From Vibrio mexicanus (GTDB taxonomy: Bacteria; Pseudomonadota; Gammaproteobacteria; Enterobacterales; Vibrionaceae): DNA of 64,000 nucleotides. Position 1 is the first letter of the stretch. The number at the start of each line of letters is the position of its first letter. Position numbers and translations under genes: made by a program. Positions 48,362 through 59,253 of this stretch are shown one piece after another. Location: NCBI RefSeq assembly GCF_001012815.1, contig NZ_JYJP01000097.1:1-64000 (forward strand). Reading direction: 5' to 3'. The notes beneath the pieces are model-generated. The model did not search any database and was not told where the DNA came from. It was given only the letters and a program-made list of their open reading frames with translations.

Positions 48362-48918
48362 GACGAACTCGTGGCTTTACCTTAATCGAAAGTGTGATTG
48401 TAATTATTGTGATGGGCATTGCGATGATCACAATGTCGAGCTTGTTATCTCCTCAACTCGCTCGTTCCGGAGATCCCCATTATCAAACTCGCGCCGCAGC
48501 ACTGGGGCAAAGTTTGATGACGCAAATTTTAGCGCGAAGTTTTGATGAAGAGAGTGATCAAAATGGCGGGGCAATTCGCTGTTCTTCTTCGGATTTAGGG
48601 CAAGAACCATGCTCTGAGGCAACAGGCTCAACGCGTGTTCTCGGTTCAGACGGTGAAGACCCAGAAGATTATGACGATGTCGATGACTACATTGGTTGTT
48701 GGGAGCCTGAAGGTATCAACGGGTGTGGTGACTTGAATCGACTACTTAGTGGCACTGACACTCCTGGCGCAACGACCTATAAAAACTTCCGTGTTGAAAT
48801 AGATGTGGTGTACAACAACATTGATTATCCAGACTGGAGCATGAAGCGTGTCGATATGACCATTCAAGCCAGTAATCAACCGGAGCTGAACTTTTCAGGT
48901 TATAGGGGGAATTATTGA
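48358..48918 (+). CDS. mshD: MSHA minor pilin MshD
   Basis: The 186-residue prepilin starts at TTG 48358, overlapping the mshC stop (TTGA), with AAGGAGG upstream inside mshC. The leader MRRTRG is followed by FTLIESVIVIIVMGIAMITM, with glutamate 5 retained. The body is acidic (for example DGEDPEDYDDVDDY) and has several cysteines, consistent with a priming-complex minor pilin. Its stop overlaps the ATG of mshO by one base. Confidence 0.88.
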   Translation: MRRTRGFTLIESVIVIIVMGIAMITMSSLLSPQLARSGDPHYQTRAAALGQSLMTQILARSFDEESDQNGGAIRCSSSDLGQEPCSEATGSTRVLGSDGEDPEDYDDVDDYIGCWEPEGINGCGDLNRLLSGTDTPGATTYKNFRVEIDVVYNNIDYPDWSMKRVDMTIQASNQPELNFSGYRGNY

Positions 48919-49643
48919 TGAGAAAAGAACGCTCTTATCAATCGGCCTTTACCCTCATAGAGATGATTCTGACTATAGTGGTCGGAGGCATTCTCGTTCT
49001 AGGAATTGCAGGCTTTGTTGAGTTAGGAACCAAAGGTTATGCCGACTCTGTTGATCGCTACCGACTGCAAACCCAAGCGAAATTCGTGATTGAGAAAATG
49101 TCGCGTGAAGTGCGACATGCTGTCCCCAACTTATTTGAAAATACTGGAGATGCGAGTCAGAGCTGTGTGCGCTTCTACCCTATTGATTACTCTGGCTTCT
49201 ATGCAATATCTGGTGCAGATATCAACTTTATTGTAGGAACTTCAGGAGCAACCAGTACCAATATCATTGATGCTGGGCGTTTTCTCATAATAAACCCAAC
49301 GAATATTGTCGATACAGCCAATTCTATTGGGCTTGAAAGCTCTATTGTTTCGATTTCTGGCGCCACATACACAATTAGCGGCGCCGCAAGCAGTTTGGCT
49401 AGCACTTCCGTTGCCAATCGACACTATATTTACAGTAATGATGTCGAGTATTGCGTGATCCCTAGCATCTCTAGAATTACCCGCAATGATGTTATTGTCG
49501 CAGACAGCGTTGAATCGGGAGACTTCAGATACATCGAGGCTAACATGCAGCGTGGGGGCTTGGTTAATATGGAACTGCTTTTCTCGCAAAATGGCGAAGA
49601 GACCAGCTATCAACAAGATGTGCAGGTGCTCAATGTCCCATAA
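48918..49643 (+). CDS. mshO: MSHA minor pilin MshO
   Basis: The 241-residue prepilin-like protein has the hydrophobic motif FTLIEMILTIVVGGILVLG, with glutamate 5. The residue before the cleavage site is alanine (SYQSA) instead of the usual glycine. ATG 48918 overlaps the mshD TGA; a TTG three bases upstream is a less likely start. The protein resembles PilW/GspJ-type minor pilins. Its end overlaps the mshP start by 11 bp. Confidence 0.87.
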   Translation: MRKERSYQSAFTLIEMILTIVVGGILVLGIAGFVELGTKGYADSVDRYRLQTQAKFVIEKMSREVRHAVPNLFENTGDASQSCVRFYPIDYSGFYAISGADINFIVGTSGATSTNIIDAGRFLIINPTNIVDTANSIGLESSIVSISGATYTISGAASSLASTSVANRHYIYSNDVEYCVIPSISRITRNDVIVADSVESGDFRYIEANMQRGGLVNMELLFSQNGEETSYQQDVQVLNVP

Positions 49644-50094
49644 ACGAAATTGTGCGTCGCAAAAATTTAAATCCCCCTCACAACAGAGAGGCAGCTTATA
49701 CATCGTTGTCATCTTCGTTTTAGTGGTCATGGGATTTCTTGCGACAAGCTTAAGCCGGGTTGAGTGGTCCGACAGCGATAGCCGAACGAAAGAGGTATTG
49801 GGTACTCAAGCTTGGCTATTAGCGCATTCTGTGAACGAGTATGTGCTGACCGAGTTTTACCCTTTGAATACTTCTGCTGCCGTATCGGCCAATTGCGATC
49901 CCATTACGGCTTCAATCGTGAGTGGAGCCGAAAATATGCTCAATGAATTTGCGAGTTGCCGTTCCGTAGAATTAACCTGTACATCAATCGGAGAGCTTGA
50001 TGATAGTGAGTATTTCCAAGTGACAAGTCGAATCACTTGCGGTTCAGGTTTGAGCGAAGTTGAGCGCGTTCAAGAGATATGGGTGAGGGAGTAG
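49633..50094 (+). CDS. mshP: MSHA biogenesis protein MshP
   Basis: The 153-residue protein starts at ATG 49633 inside the end of mshO. After a basic stretch ending QQRG it has one hydrophobic helix (SLYIVVIFVLVVMGFLATSL) without the glutamate at position 5, as in PilX/GspK-type minor pilins that cap the fibre. The C-terminal part has four cysteines. An in-frame extension to 49486 is an mshO-overlapping artefact. It ends 2 bp before the mshQ start. Confidence 0.85.
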   Translation: MSHKRNCASQKFKSPSQQRGSLYIVVIFVLVVMGFLATSLSRVEWSDSDSRTKEVLGTQAWLLAHSVNEYVLTEFYPLNTSAAVSANCDPITASIVSGAENMLNEFASCRSVELTCTSIGELDDSEYFQVTSRITCGSGLSEVERVQEIWVRE

Positions 50095-50096
50095 CT

Positions 50097-53000
50097 ATGT
50101 ATCATCTAAAATATTTATCTCTCTTTTTCGTATCCTTTATCTATTCTGGCTTTTTATATGCAGCAGATTTTGATGAGGATACTTGCGGAGTATTGAATTC
50201 GAATAGTGATTTCTCGGTATATTTTGAGATTAACGATGCAGACTTAGAAGAAACAGTTTGGGTTGACAAGGGTGTTGGAGGTGGTAAGCAGGAGCAAATA
50301 GCACTTTGGACCGATGATCCATCTGTTGAGAATGAATCGGAGTATGTTATCAAAGCTGGTCCTGAAATAGAGGAGGATGGGGACTACAAGCTTTTACTTA
50401 CTTACGAGGCTGCTGGCAACAAAACAGGTTTGGTAACTTACTATCTTTGGAGTAGTGGTTCTTGGCAGTATATTTCTGAAGAAACCGCAGACTTATCTTC
50501 TTTGAATTCAGTGAATATTAAAGTCGATGGTGATGATATTGAAGAGTTATCGTGTTCGGAGGGGCTTGAACCACCAGGCGAAATTCCAGATTACTCGTTG
50601 AACGCACTTTATGAATTTGGTACGGCCCAATGTAACTTAACCAATGGGACTAGCTGTACCATTCCATTCACTCAAGATTATACGATAGCACCACTCGTTT
50701 TCGTTATGCCAACAATCGACACCGTCGAACCAGATGAAGACAAACCCGCAACGTTGTATATCTCGTCAGACGTTACGGCAGATTCTACATCAGTTCAAAT
50801 AACAAAAGACACCGTCGATTTATCTGAAATGGACAACGATGTTGCTATTACTGAGGTCAGTTATCTCATCATCGAACCAGGAGTCGCAGATTTCAATGGT
50901 CATACCGTTGTAGCTGGTTACGTTAATACAGACGCCGAAAATTCTAAATCTGATTCAGGCTCTTCTGCTGAAGTGAATTACTCTGACTTCGGGTTCAATG
51001 ATTCTCTCTCTAGTCCTGTTGTACTTCATCAACTTCAAACACGTAACAATGGCGATAAATGGATGACCTCTGGCAAGTTAGGCCGGACTGATAGCTCGTC
51101 TGTTCGCCTGTTTTTTGAGCTTTCTGCATCAAAAGATGATGATCATAATTACGTTGAAGAGAAGATAGCGTTCATTGCGACAGAAGCTGTGTCTGCTCTG
51201 CAAGTCGGCAATTATAACGTTGAGTTCCAGCGTGGCTTTAGAAATCCCAGTCAAACGGGGAATGACCCGATGAATGATGCTTGTACCAAAGGTTATGCCG
51301 ATGTTGGTCTAGATCGAGTAGATGGTATTATAGGTAAAAAGCAAGAGCGTCGAGGTGGTCATGGCGGTTGGACAAGACGTTGTGAGATAAAAGATAGCAA
51401 TCAAGTCAGCTTCGTTATTGACGAAGACTTCAGTAATCGTGGCCATTTACAAGAAGAGCTTGGTTACTTTGCATTTGAGCAAAAAAGGCTGGATATCGAT
51501 TACTGTGAATATTTCCCTGAGCCTGCACAAAGCTGGAAAGCACTAGGTCAGCTGAACTTACGAAGTAGTGGAATCACTATAGAAGGTTGGTCAGCTGACT
51601 ATGAACTAAACTACCTCGATGGTGACACTTTAGGTGTTCCTTTTGAGGGAACAGAAAATGCAAATAGTGAATATCATTTAACTGAAAGTTGTATTACATC
51701 TGAAGGCGAAAAAGATTGTGTCCTTAGCGTGGGAGGCTCACCACCTCTTGTCTCTGTTCCTATCAATTTGACACCAGATTGGGGAACATTGGAGCTTATC
51801 GTAGATAACTCAAACTTTTCTACCGTGTGTGATGAAGTTGAAGAGTGTGAAACAAATGAAGCCGGAGGAATTAAAACTCTCACTATTTTGGATTCTATGC
51901 TGTCTTTGAGAGTGAGTGCATATGGTGGGGAAATTACTGTTGAATTTGCGGCCAAGACTGGTGACTATGGCGTCAGCATTGAATCATATTTATCTGATGG
52001 CGCTGTGAATAACTATTTCAATGCAAACTCCAGTTATACTTTCGGCACTTTTAATTACAGCGGTACTGGAGCAACAATGTCCACAGAAACGGGGGTTGTT
52101 CTAAATATTGTCAGTAGTTACTCCCAATCTAATGCGGTGCCATTCACCGATGTAGATAGTACAAGAGATTTGATCATTTATGGGCCTCAAGCGTCTATTA
52201 CGTTTAGAACCCAAGATAACAATGACATTATTGCCCAAGTTTTAGCAGATACCCTGGAATTCACAAATAAGAGTGTTCTTCGAGGCGCTGCAACATCTAA
52301 TAATCTGATTTTTAATGTCTCAGGCTCGCAAATTATTGGAGAGGGGGCTTGTTTAACCCCTCCGCCCTCAGATGACTACGAACTTCGCCTAACCCCATCA
52401 ATCGATATTTCATTGACGTGTGAAGTTGTAGAAGCCACAGCAACCATCTACAAAAATGGCAGCGTCGATACCTCCTATGGTGGCACAGTTTACTTTGAAG
52501 TTGATGGCACTCAAGTAGGCAGTACAAATGCAGTATCCGGAGTTGCAACTTTTGACGTTAATTCTACCGAGGTTAAAACAGCATCGGTTCGTGCCTATAC
52601 AACGCCTAGTTCAGATACGGTCGAAGATACGGCAAGCTATGAGTTTGTTCCTTACTTACTGGATATCACGCCATCCCCTCTGGGAGTTATTGCTAATCAT
52701 CCAGAAGACATTGAAATTCGTCCGCTAGAGTGTAGCAGTGGGGGAAGTCCAATTAGCTCCACTAAATACGAGGGTGTAACCGATGTGGCGTTGTCCAATC
52801 TGAGCTACAGCTTGCCTAGTAACCCAGACAATAAAGCCTCTTTGTCACTTTTAAACCACAGTGACGTTTGGGTAGATGTGTCTGAAAATAGCACCACGAC
52901 AACCACGTTGGAGTTTAAAGTGGTGAGTGGTGAAGTTGTTGCTGAGTCTCAAATTAGATATCCAGAATCTGGTCAAATTTCTTACTCGCTCTCAAGTGAT

Positions 53001-54481
53001 TACTGTATCGATGACGGTGAAGGTGGTCAGCTTTGCGAAACTTCAACGGGTAGCCAGGAGATCCAATCTCGCCCGTGGACCTTTGCACTTTGTAGCAGTG
53101 AAGATGATACAACTATTGCAGGCACTGCGACGGGAGGAAATGGTTATCTCGCCTCTGGAGAGCAGTTCGATGTTCAAGTGGTGCCGATAGTTTGGGACGG
53201 CTCTGGAGCTATTTCAGGACCGATTGATACGACAAATCTGTGTGGTGAAACGGTTACTCAAAACTTTTTTATGACCAGTGCGCCGACTGCGAAGGTTGTG
53301 ATGAGCCACGCAGTAGATACCCCATCAGGGGGAGTGATGGTAATCTTTCGGGGGTGTTGGAGAAAGACCATGATAACAAATCCAGCGCCGGAGATTATTA
53401 TGATTACTCTAACTTAGCGTGGGATGAGGTTGGCAGTATTCAACTTCAAGCGGATACCGAGTCGAGCTACTTCGGCATGGATATCAACCAAGGTTACCGC
53501 AACTTTGGTCGGTTTTATCCAGCGCTATTTACCGTAATAAGCACGACTTGGACGTATCCGAATTCTCCTGGAACATTTGTTTATATGGGGCAGCCGTTTG
53601 ATGGCGTAGAGTTCGAGGTTGAAGCGTTTAGCGGGAGCTCCATTACTCCCGAACTGCAAAACTATGCCCATGATGAATACGATAAAGATAATTTAGGAAT
53701 ACGAGCGTCTTTTAATTTATTTGAAGATAGTACGGAATTTGGATCCCGTTTTAATGCTCCGAATATGACAGGCGAAGACTGGGATGTGCGTGATGGCACT
53801 CGTTCGGTTGGCACATTTAGCTTTGGTTCTTCGAGCGAATGTTCAACGGGAGTTTGTTGGAAAAAACGTACTGACTTTGTTGAAGATGGTCCATTCAATT
53901 CTGATGAAAACATTGAAGATTCACTAATTTCCGTTTCGGGTATGTCAGATGATCCAATAAATTATACAACAGATGGGCAGCGACTCTCTGAGCAGCCAGA
54001 TATCCGCTTTGGCAGAATCGTACTGGAAGATCTTGGAGGAATAGAAGATACCAATATAACGGTTCCACTGGCGGTAGAGTATTGGAATGGCAGTCGCTTC
54101 TTGTCCAATACAGATGACTCTTCAACTGGATTTGATGGTAGTCGTCACTGCTATCAGGTTATTCGTTCTGATCACACTAACAATGCCGCTTTAGGTGGTT
54201 CAGATACAGTGAGCTTTGGTGAATCTAATGATCTAGTGGCGAGCCAAACCGATGCCGCTCGCGAGCAAATTCGTTTTTGGTTAACGTTGGACAGCAGTGC
54301 GGGTGAGAATGGCGAGAGCGACTCGTGTACCACTGGAGATAATGAACTGCCTTGGCTTCGCTACAATTGGGACGGTTCAGACTCCGATGAGGAAGATCCT
54401 TCAGCCGTGGTGACCTTTGGGATCCATCGAGGAAACGATAAAGTGATTTTCCGTGGTGAATCTGGATTGACCGGGCAATAA
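50097..54481 (+). CDS. mshQ: MSHA biogenesis protein MshQ, large exported adhesin-like protein, one frameshift
   Basis: MshQ has a signal peptide (YLSLFFVSFIYSGFLYA) and a very long, acidic, beta-rich and cysteine-containing exported region. The C-terminal third matches the MshQ-specific domain I recall as DUF6701. The frame breaks in a G run at 53328-53332. Restoring one G gives SGGSDGNLSGVLEKDHDN and a 1461-residue protein. Position as the last gene of the pilin block and size suggest a pilus-tip or surface adhesin, by analogy with PilY1-type proteins; no direct sequence proof is visible. ATG 50097 is chosen because the signal peptide follows. Confidence 0.87.
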
Positions 54482-54551
54482 TTTCTGTAAATTATTGGTG
54501 GTAAGTTAGGAATCTGTTAGAAAATGCGGATTTCAGTCCATCTTTACGCTT

Positions 54552-54580
54552 CAATGCCTTGCTGTGATGGCAAGGCATTG
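54552..54580. other. Hairpin between mshQ and mreB
   Basis: Perfect 11-base arms CAATGCCTTGC and GCAAGGCATTG surround a 7-base loop. No T tract follows directly, so it is either an imperfect terminator of the msh genes or an mreB leader structure. The rest of the 152-bp gap probably holds the mreB promoter. Confidence 0.6.
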
Positions 54581-54590
54581 GTACATTTAG

Positions 54591-55676
<1,086 letters not shown>

Positions 55677-55742
55677 TTTTACTCAAGTTTTTCGGCTTTA
55701 ATGTCGTTTACTTCAGCCAATGGATTTTAGGATCTCGATAGA

Positions 55743-56630
55743 ATGAAGCCAATTTTTGGCACAGGACCTTCACTTCAATTTCGCCTATTCCTAGCGGTTA
55801 TTCTATCAGCCAGCCTTATGCTGGCTGATAGTCGTTTAGGTGCGTTTTCAAATGTTCGCTATTTATTGAACAGTCTTGTAGCCCCAATCCAATACGCAGC
55901 CGATTTGCCACGAACTATGTTCGATGGCTTCTATGAGCGTTTTCACAGTCGTCAGCAGCTAATGGAAAATAGTCGTAGCTTGAAGCGAGAAGTACTTCGT
56001 TTAAAGAGCGACATGATTTTGCTTGAGCAGTATCAAGAAGAAAACCAACGCTTACGTAAACTTTTAGGTTCGTCATTCGTCCGTGATGAAAAGAAAGTAG
56101 TGACGGAAGTGATGGCTGTTGATACCTCTCCATACCGCCATCAAGTTGTGATCGATAAAGGCAGAATCGATGGTGTTTATGTGGGGCAACCGGTCATTAA
56201 CGACAAAGGTATTGTTGGTCAAGTGACGTTTGTTGCCGCTCACAACAGTCGAGTCTTGCTACTGACAGACAGTAACAGTGCGATTCCGGTTCAAGTGATT
56301 CGAAATGATATTCGCGTGATTGCATCGGGTAATGGTCAGGTCGATAAGATTCAGCTAGAACACATCCCAACCAGTACTGATATTCAAGAAGGTGACTTGC
56401 TTGTTACCTCTGGCCTTGGTGGTGTTTACCCGGAAGGGTATCCAGTCGCTCATGTTTCGTCAGTGGAGCACGATACGCAACGTGAGTTTGCGGCTATTGA
56501 AGCCGATCCTGTGGTGGATTTTGAACGATTACGTTACTTGCTACTCATCTGGCCAAACGAGTCGCGTCAAGAGAAGGTCCTATTGGCAGACCCTGAACAA
56601 TTAGAACAAGGGGAAAGTGATGGCGAGTAG
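55743..56630 (+). CDS. mreC: Rod shape-determining protein MreC
   Basis: The 295-residue protein has one N-terminal transmembrane helix (about residues 12-28), a periplasmic coiled coil (about 65-105: QQLMENSRSLKREVLRLKSD) and the MreC beta domain with GIVGQV and VTSGLGGVYPEGYPVA. It connects MreB to the wall synthesis enzymes RodA and PBP2. It follows mreB by 66 bp and overlaps mreD by 11 bp. Confidence 0.96.
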   Translation: MKPIFGTGPSLQFRLFLAVILSASLMLADSRLGAFSNVRYLLNSLVAPIQYAADLPRTMFDGFYERFHSRQQLMENSRSLKREVLRLKSDMILLEQYQEENQRLRKLLGSSFVRDEKKVVTEVMAVDTSPYRHQVVIDKGRIDGVYVGQPVINDKGIVGQVTFVAAHNSRVLLLTDSNSAIPVQVIRNDIRVIASGNGQVDKIQLEHIPTSTDIQEGDLLVTSGLGGVYPEGYPVAHVSSVEHDTQREFAAIEADPVVDFERLRYLLLIWPNESRQEKVLLADPEQLEQGESDGE

Positions 56631-57107
56631 GATTTTACAAAGCCGCATTGCGATTGGTTGCTCTTTTCTCATTGCATTGGTACTTCAAACCATCCCTTGG
56701 CCGGGTATTTTTGATGTTTTAAGACCATCTTGGTTGTTGCTGGTGACCTGTTATTGGGTATTGGCGTTGCCACATCGCGTCAATGTGGGCAGTGCTTTGA
56801 TTGTTGGTCTGCTTTGGGATTTGCTCCTCGGTTCAACCTTAGGTATTCGCGGTATGATGATGTCTATCGTCATCTACTTGGTTGCACTGAACTTTTTGGT
56901 ACTGCGAAACATGGCACTTTGGCAGCAAGCGTCATCATAGGCCTGCTTTCAGTGCTACTTGAGGTGCTGATTTTCGGCGGTGAATATCTGATTCAAGATG
57001 TGACATTTAATCCATTGGCTTTATGGAGTGGTTTAATTAACTGCATCCTCTGGCCTTGGCTATTCTTATTGATGCGCCGAGTAAGACGTCAGTGGCATGT
57101 GAAGTAG
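56620..57107 (+). CDS. mreD: Rod shape-determining protein MreD, one frameshift
   Basis: MreD is an integral membrane partner of MreC with five or six hydrophobic segments, including TCYWVLALPHRVNVG and the conserved LLWDLLLGSTLGIRG. The frame breaks near 56931. Restoring one G (GCG-GTC) gives WQQAVIIGLLSVLLEVLIFG and a 162-residue protein, the same length as E. coli MreD. I treat it as a sequencing deletion. ATG 56620 overlaps the end of mreC. Confidence 0.92.
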
Positions 57108-57172
57108 CTTATTGTCAGTGACAACAGCATCCAATTAGGCCTGCTTGAACTAGACTGCGAGAGTTGTAGTAA

Positions 57173-57751
57173 ATGAATAAAAAGATTGTGTTAGCTTCTG
57201 GGTCGCCTCGTCGTAAGGAGCTTTTGGCTCAGCTAGGCTACGACTTTGATATTGAAGTGAGTGATATCGAAGAGCAAAGAAATGAGAGTGAATCACCGCG
57301 TCAATACGTTGAGCGTCTATCCAGAGATAAAGCATTGGCAGTTTTGAGTGCGCGATCTTCAGCGAGTGAACAAGCGGATAGCATTGTCATCGGGTCCGAT
57401 ACCATCGTTGTGCAAGGTGAGACGGTTTTAGAAAAACCGAGAGACTTTGCTCACTCCAAGCAGATGCTGCAACAGCTGTCGGGTCAACGTCATCAAGTGA
57501 TGACGGCGGTGACGGTAGCAACAAAGAACAAAGTAAGCTCAGTTGTGGTGACAACTGATGTGTGGTTTAAGCCACTGTCTGATGAAGAAATAGAACAATA
57601 TTGGCAGTCAGGCGAACCATGCGATAAGGCTGGCAGTTACGGAATACAAGGTTTAGGTGGGCGTTTTGTTACCCGCATTGAAGGCAGCTACTACGCGGTT
57701 GTTGGCCTACCTTTATTTGAAACTGACCAGCTACTGCAAGAATTTTTATAA
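57173..57751 (+). CDS. maf: Maf family nucleotide pyrophosphatase (YhdE type)
   Basis: The 192-residue protein begins KKIVLASGSPRRKELLAQLG, the Maf signature with its nucleotide-binding SxSPRR motif. It continues with GSDTIVVQGETVLEKP, containing the catalytic aspartate, and DKAGSYGIQGLGG. Members of the YhdE group hydrolyse dTTP, UTP and modified nucleotides (family knowledge). The position between mreD and rng is conserved with E. coli. Confidence 0.95.
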   Translation: MNKKIVLASGSPRRKELLAQLGYDFDIEVSDIEEQRNESESPRQYVERLSRDKALAVLSARSSASEQADSIVIGSDTIVVQGETVLEKPRDFAHSKQMLQQLSGQRHQVMTAVTVATKNKVSSVVVTTDVWFKPLSDEEIEQYWQSGEPCDKAGSYGIQGLGGRFVTRIEGSYYAVVGLPLFETDQLLQEFL

Positions 57752-57773
57752 TTTTAAATTTTGAGGTGCGCTC

Positions 57774-59242
57774 ATGAGTGCAGAGTTGCTGTTAAACGTG
57801 ACCCCGAGTGAAACTCGTGTGGCCATGATTGAAGGGGGCGTCCTTCAAGAAATACATGTTGAGCGCGAAGCAAAACGTGGAATCGTTGGAAACATCTACA
57901 AAGGTAAAGTGAGTCGCGTTTTACCCGGAATGCAGGCTGCATTTGTCGATATCGGTTTAGATAAAGCCGCATTTTTGCATGCGTCGGATATTGTTCCCCA
58001 CACGGAATGTGTTGCAGAAAATGAGAAGCAGCAGTTTCAAGTGAGAGACATCTCAGAGCTGGTTCGTCAGGGGCAAGACATTGTGGTTCAAGTGGTGAAA
58101 GATCCACTCGGAACAAAAGGTGCTCGCTTAACTACTGATATTACTCTGCCGTCGCGCTATTTAGTGTTTATGCCGGGAGCTGGACACGTAGCGTCTCTCA
58201 GCGTATTGAAAGTGAGAAAGAACGTAACCGCTTAAAGAAGGTCGTATCTCACTACTGTGATGAACACGGTGGCTTCATTATTCGTACTGCAGCAGAGGGG
58301 GCGGACGAAAAAGAGCTTTCTCAAGATGCCGCTTTCCTAAAGCGTTTATGGTCGAAAATCATTGAACGCCGCTCTAAGTACAAAACCAAATCGACGTTAT
58401 ACGGTGAGCTTGGCTTAGCGCAGCGCATTCTTCGTGACTTTGTTGGTACTGAGCTAAACAAAATCATGGTCGACTCACGTTTAGAGTTTGAAAACCTTGC
58501 CGAATTTACCTCTGAATATGTGCCGGAGCTGACTGAAAAGCTGGAGCTGTATGAAGGTGATAAGCCAATCTTCGACATGTACGACACTGAAAATGAAATT
58601 CAGCGTTCTCTTGATCGTAAGGTCGAGCTTAAGTCGGGCGGCTATCTGATCATCGATCAGACAGAAGCCATGACCACCGTCGACATCAACACAGGTGCAT
58701 TCGTTGGGCGTCGTAACCTTGAAGAAACTATCTTCAACACCAACATTGAAGCTACGCAAGCCATTGCGAGACAGCTACGGCTACGAAACCTTGGCGGCAT
58801 TATCATTATCGACTTTATTGACATGAACTCTGAAGAGCACCGTAAGCGTGTACTTACTTCTTTAGAGGCAGCTCTTGATAAAGATCGCGTTAAAACCAAC
58901 ATCAATGGCTTTACTAATCTTGGCTTAGTCGAGATGACGCGCAAACGCACGCGAGAAAGTATTGAACATGTGCTGTGTTCTACTTGTCCAACTTGTGAAG
59001 GGCGTGGCAGCGTGAAGACGGTAGAAACGGTGTGCTTTGAAATCCTGCGAGAAATTACTCGTGTGAATAGAGCTTACGATGCCGATAAGTTTGTTGTTTA
59101 TGCAGCACCCGCAGTGGCTGAAACGTTAGAAGGCGACGAGTCTCACGCGTTGGCAGAGCTTGAAGTCTTCATTGGTAAGCAAGTTAGAATTCAGGCTGAA
59201 GCGCTGTATGTGCAAGAGCAGTTTGATGTAGTAATGATGTAA
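57774..59242 (+). CDS. rng: Ribonuclease G, one frameshift
   Basis: RNase G is a 5'-end-sensitive endoribonuclease that matures 16S rRNA and cuts some mRNAs. It has an S1 domain (about residues 38-125, KRGIVGNIYKGKVSRVLPGM), the catalytic segment VDINTGAFVGRRN with the metal aspartate and, after IIIDFIDM, the second one. The zinc link CPTC follows near residue 405. The frame breaks at 58191. Restoring one G gives GHVGVSQRIESEKERNRLK and a 489-residue protein, equal to E. coli RNase G. Probably a sequencing deletion. Confidence 0.94.
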
Positions 59243-59253
59243 TTGGTTGAACA

